From contig DDBN01000023.1 in the NCBI GenBank assembly GCA_002333145.1, positions 457 through 9,091 on the forward strand: DNA of 8,635 bases, given 5' to 3'. Positions within the stretch are counted from its first letter, which is position 1. Each line of letters opens with the position of its first letter. The position numbers were made by a program, and so were the translations under genes. The DNA comes from Moraxellaceae bacterium UBA2031 (GTDB taxonomy: Bacteria > Pseudomonadota > Gammaproteobacteria > Pseudomonadales > Moraxellaceae). This document shows positions 6,652 to 8,635 of this stretch, one piece after another. The notes under the pieces are model-generated. The model was not told the DNA's origin. It searched no databases and was given only the letters and a program-made list of their open reading frames with translations.

Positions 6652-7602
6652 ATGTCCGCTCAGCACCACCGCCTGATTATCCTTGGCTCCGGCCCCGCCG
6701 GTTACACCGCCGCCGTTTATGCTGCCCGCGCCAACCTCAGCCCTGTCGTTATTACGGGTATGCAGGCAGGGGGTCAGTTAACTACTACTACGGAAGTAGA
6801 CAACTGGCCTGGTGAAGCTCATGGCCTAACAGGCCCTGCCCTGATGGAGCGTATGCAGGCGCATGCTGAACGCTTTGGGACACAGGTCGTTTTTGATCAC
6901 ATTAACGAAGTGGATTTTGCCACTCGCCCCTATCGCCTTAAAGGTGACAGCGGTGAATACACCTGTGATGCCCTGATCATTGCTACCGGTGCGTCTGCTC
7001 AATATTTAGGGATGCCTTCCGAAGAGGCCTTCATGGGCCGCGGCATTAGCGCCTGCGCGACCTGTGACGGGTTTTTCTACAAGGGCCAGCGTGTCATGGT
7101 GATTGGTGGTGGTAATACAGCCGTTGAAGAAGCGCTGTATCTGTCCAATATTGCTGACCATGTCACCCTAGTGCATCGCCGTGACAAGCTGAAGTCTGAA
7201 AAGATCCTGCAGGATCATCTCTTTGCCAAAGAGAAAGAAGGCAAGATTTCCATTATCTGGAATCACCAATTGGATGAAGTGCTGGGAGACGATTCCGGCG
7301 TAACCAGTGCCCGTCTTAAGAGCACGGCTGACGGCAGCACCCAGAATGTGGATGTCGCTGGCATTTTTATCGCGATTGGCCACAAGCCAAATACCGACAT
7401 TTTTGCCGGTAAGCTGGACATGGCAAACGGCTATCTCAAGGTAAAGAGCGGCAGCGAAGGCAATGCCACCGCCACCAATGTACCGGGCGTATTTGCGGCT
7501 GGCGATGTGGCCGACCATGTTTACCGTCAAGCCATTACCTCGGCCGGCGCAGGTTGCATGGCGGCACTGGATGCCGAGAAATACCTCGATAACCTTAAGT
7601 AA
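6652..7602 (+). CDS. trxB: Thioredoxin-disulfide reductase
   Basis: A 316-residue low-molecular-weight flavoprotein (E. coli 321) that passes electrons from NADPH through FAD and a redox disulfide to thioredoxin in the cytosol. It shows the FAD-binding GSGPAG (12-17), GGQLTTTTEVDNWPG (40-54), the active-site CATC (C135, C138), the NADPH-binding GGGNTAVEEALYL (152-164) with HRR (175-177), and the C-terminal FAD motif GVFAAGDV (279-286). The ATG at 6652 is chosen because GGAG lies 5 nt upstream and the protein then has family length. A GTG at 6583 would add 23 residues, has no good ribosome binding site and would run through the leader hairpin. The gene is divergent from ftsK and is followed by aat after 43 nt. 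Confidence 0.98.
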   Translation: MSAQHHRLIILGSGPAGYTAAVYAARANLSPVVITGMQAGGQLTTTTEVDNWPGEAHGLTGPALMERMQAHAERFGTQVVFDHINEVDFATRPYRLKGDSGEYTCDALIIATGASAQYLGMPSEEAFMGRGISACATCDGFFYKGQRVMVIGGGNTAVEEALYLSNIADHVTLVHRRDKLKSEKILQDHLFAKEKEGKISIIWNHQLDEVLGDDSGVTSARLKSTADGSTQNVDVAGIFIAIGHKPNTDIFAGKLDMANGYLKVKSGSEGNATATNVPGVFAAGDVADHVYRQAITSAGAGCMAALDAEKYLDNLK

Positions 7603-7637
7603 GGAGCAGGCAGGGGTCTGACCGTCAGGCCCCTGCC
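7601..7637 (+). promoter_or_regulatory. Distant Shine-Dalgarno plus 13-bp hairpin before aat
   Basis: AAGGAG (7601-7606) overlaps the trxB stop codon. After 2 nt comes an inverted repeat, GGCAGGGGTCTGA (7609-7621) and TCAGGCCCCTGCC (7625-7637). It forms a 13-bp stem with a single G-U pair and a CCG loop. Eight nt (CTCACCCC) then lead to the aat ATG at 7646. No T-run follows, so this is not an intrinsic terminator. If the stem forms, the AAGGAG-to-ATG distance drops from 39 nt to an effective 10 nt. This resembles the structured spacers known from phage T4 genes 25 and 38. Confidence 0.65.
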
Positions 7638-7645
7638 CTCACCCC

Positions 7646-8350
7646 ATGCCACTCTACCGACTCGGCCCACTTCATAGCGGCTTCCCGCCCATTGAGGCTG
7701 CACTGGATGACCCCAATGGTCTTCTGGCGGTAGGTGGCGACTTGGAGCCTGATCGGCTTCTACTCGCCTATCGGCATGGCATTTTCCCCTGGTTTAGTGC
7801 GGGTGAGCCGATCTGCTGGTGGTCTCCAGACCCACGCTGTGTTTTCCATACAGAACACTGGACACCCTCGCGCAGTTTGATCAAGACGCTGCGTAAGGGG
7901 CATTTCCGTTTTACCGTGGATCAGTGCTTTACCCAAGTCATGGAGGCTTGTGCGGCACCGCGCGATTATGCCGACGGTACTTGGATACAACCCGAATTTA
8001 TCCGCTCCTACACCATCCTGCATAAACAAGGGATTGCACACTCTATTGAGGTCTGGAATCCAGAAGGTGATTTGGTCGGCGGGCTATATGGCCTGAACTT
8101 AGGGCGCCTCTTTTTTGGCGAGTCCATGTTTAGTCTAGAGACTGACGCGTCCAAGGCCGCCTTTACCTATCTTATGCAGCTTTGCCAGCACTGGCATATT
8201 CCCTTAATTGATGGCCAAGTAGAAAACCCGCACCTGATTCGCCTTGGGGCGTGCCTGATTTCTCGTCAGGAGTTTGCTCAAAGGCTGGAGCTGTCAGCTG
8301 ATCTTCCTGCCCCCGATTGGCGGGCAGCGCCACTCTTTAATATGCCGTAG
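7646..8350 (+). CDS. aat: Leucyl/phenylalanyl-tRNA-protein transferase
   Basis: A 234-residue cytosolic enzyme, matching the E. coli length. It moves Leu or Phe from aminoacyl-tRNA to the N-terminus of proteins starting with Lys or Arg, marking them for ClpS/ClpAP (N-degron pathway). Conserved blocks are NGLLAVGGDLEPDRL (24-38), YRHGIFPWFS (42-51), WWSPDPR (58-64), HSIEVW (132-137), LVGGLYG (143-149) and FFGESMFS (156-163). LIDGQVENPH (187-196) has D189 at the position of the aspartate in the E. coli active site (from memory). The ATG at 7646 is the only possible start near the conserved N-terminus: an in-frame TGA at 7619-7621 lies upstream with no ATG, GTG or TTG between. No Shine-Dalgarno lies at normal distance. 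Probably co-transcribed with trxB. Confidence 0.97.
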   Translation: MPLYRLGPLHSGFPPIEAALDDPNGLLAVGGDLEPDRLLLAYRHGIFPWFSAGEPICWWSPDPRCVFHTEHWTPSRSLIKTLRKGHFRFTVDQCFTQVMEACAAPRDYADGTWIQPEFIRSYTILHKQGIAHSIEVWNPEGDLVGGLYGLNLGRLFFGESMFSLETDASKAAFTYLMQLCQHWHIPLIDGQVENPHLIRLGACLISRQEFAQRLELSADLPAPDWRAAPLFNMP

Positions 8351-8363
8351 AAGGCGTGTGATA

Positions 8364-8391
8364 CTGACAGCCGTAATAGCTGTGATATAAA
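8364..8391 (+). promoter_or_regulatory. Sigma70-type promoter for bpt
   Basis: CTGACA (-35, 8364-8369, 5 of 6) and TATAAA (-10, 8386-8391, 5 of 6) are 16 nt apart. A TG at 8383-8384 gives an extended -10. The predicted transcript start is about 20 nt before the bpt ATG. A short dyad, ACAGC (8367-8371) and GCTGT (8379-8383), fills the spacer. It may be chance. It suggests bpt can be transcribed separately from trxB-aat. Confidence 0.6.
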
Positions 8392-8417
8392 AAGAATAAG
8401 TTTACGAGACGAGCGCT

Positions 8418-8635
8418 ATGACCGCCCCGGGAATCAAGTTTTTCAGCACTACCGCCCATGCCTGCAGTTACCTGCCAGGCAAGCAGGCGGTTACGCTGTT
8501 TGCCGATCCCAAAACCAGTATGGATCGTCGTCTTTACTCCGAACTCTCTGATCTCGGTTTTCGTCGAAGTGGCAACTATGTCTATCGCCCGCACTGCGGG
8601 AGCTGTCAGGCCTGTGTCGCCATTCGTATTCCGAT
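8418..8635 (+). CDS. bpt: Aspartate/glutamate leucyltransferase (Bpt; also called Ate), N-terminal part
   Basis: The first 72 codons of a gene cut by the right edge. The start MTAPGIKFFSTTAHACSYLP holds the conserved CSYLP (16-20). It continues with a DPKTSMDRRLYSELSDLGFRRSG-type stretch (30-52) and YRPHCGSCQACVAIRIP (56-72), with the family cysteines C60, C63 and C66. By family knowledge the bacterial enzyme transfers Leu from Leu-tRNA to N-terminal Asp or Glu, complementing Aat in the N-degron pathway. In many genomes it is annotated as arginyltransferase (ate). Substrate specificity cannot be read from this fragment. It starts 67 nt after aat behind its own promoter-like sequence. The ribosome binding site is weak (GAG elements in the 12 nt before the ATG). 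Confidence 0.94.
   Translation, partial: MTAPGIKFFSTTAHACSYLPGKQAVTLFADPKTSMDRRLYSELSDLGFRRSGNYVYRPHCGSCQACVAIRIP

Noticed and set aside
7815..7822. E. coli Chi octamer GCTGGTGG (another on the minus strand at 5007-5014)
   Set aside because: At 7815 it is forced by the conserved Cys-Trp-Trp codons of Aat, and the E. coli Chi sequence is not known to apply outside enteric bacteria. Two copies are not enough to claim function.
8337..8594. 85-codon minus-strand reading frame across the aat-bpt junction
   Set aside because: It overlaps the bpt promoter and the conserved start of bpt on the other strand. No recognisable domain.

Overview
This window is a compact block of chromosomal housekeeping genes from a gammaproteobacterium. 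The evidence is the protein sequences (siroheme-synthase-type CysG, LolA, RarA, a short-linker FtsK) and the gene order cysG-serS-crcB-rarA-lolA-ftsK | trxB-aat-bpt. From general knowledge, this order resembles Pseudomonadales/Oceanospirillales (Pseudomonas- or Halomonas-type) chromosomes more than Enterobacteria. The family-level assignment is an inference. I see no mobile element, CRISPR array, tRNA, rRNA or prophage gene.

Left part, minus strand (1-6369): six genes read leftwards as one probable operon, ftsK-lolA-rarA-crcB-serS-cysG. Junctions are tight: 3 nt, 6 nt, a 4-nt ATGA overlap, 31 nt and 30 nt. Products are the DNA translocase FtsK, the periplasmic lipoprotein chaperone LolA, the AAA+ ATPase RarA, the fluoride channel CrcB/Fluc, seryl-tRNA synthetase and the N-terminal part of siroheme synthase, cut by the window edge. 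ftsK appears to start at TTG directly behind an in-frame TAG.

Divergent intergenic region (6370-6651): 282 nt with candidate ftsK promoters, a perfect 7-bp inverted repeat that could be an operator, and a terminator-like hairpin with a T-run just upstream of the trxB ribosome binding site.

Right part, plus strand (6652-8635): trxB (thioredoxin reductase), aat (leucyl/phenylalanyl-tRNA-protein transferase) and the start of bpt/ate (a second aminoacyl-tRNA-protein transferase). The last two enzymes add N-degron residues to proteins destined for ClpAPS. The trxB-aat junction is the most interesting spot. aat has no Shine-Dalgarno next to its ATG, a good AAGGAG lies 39 nt upstream on the trxB stop codon, and a 13-bp hairpin between them would shorten the effective spacing to 10 nt. 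bpt has its own good sigma70-type promoter.

Overall the genes are ordinary and I found no previously undescribed multi-gene system. The notable signals are regulatory structures in the trxB leader and the trxB-aat junction.
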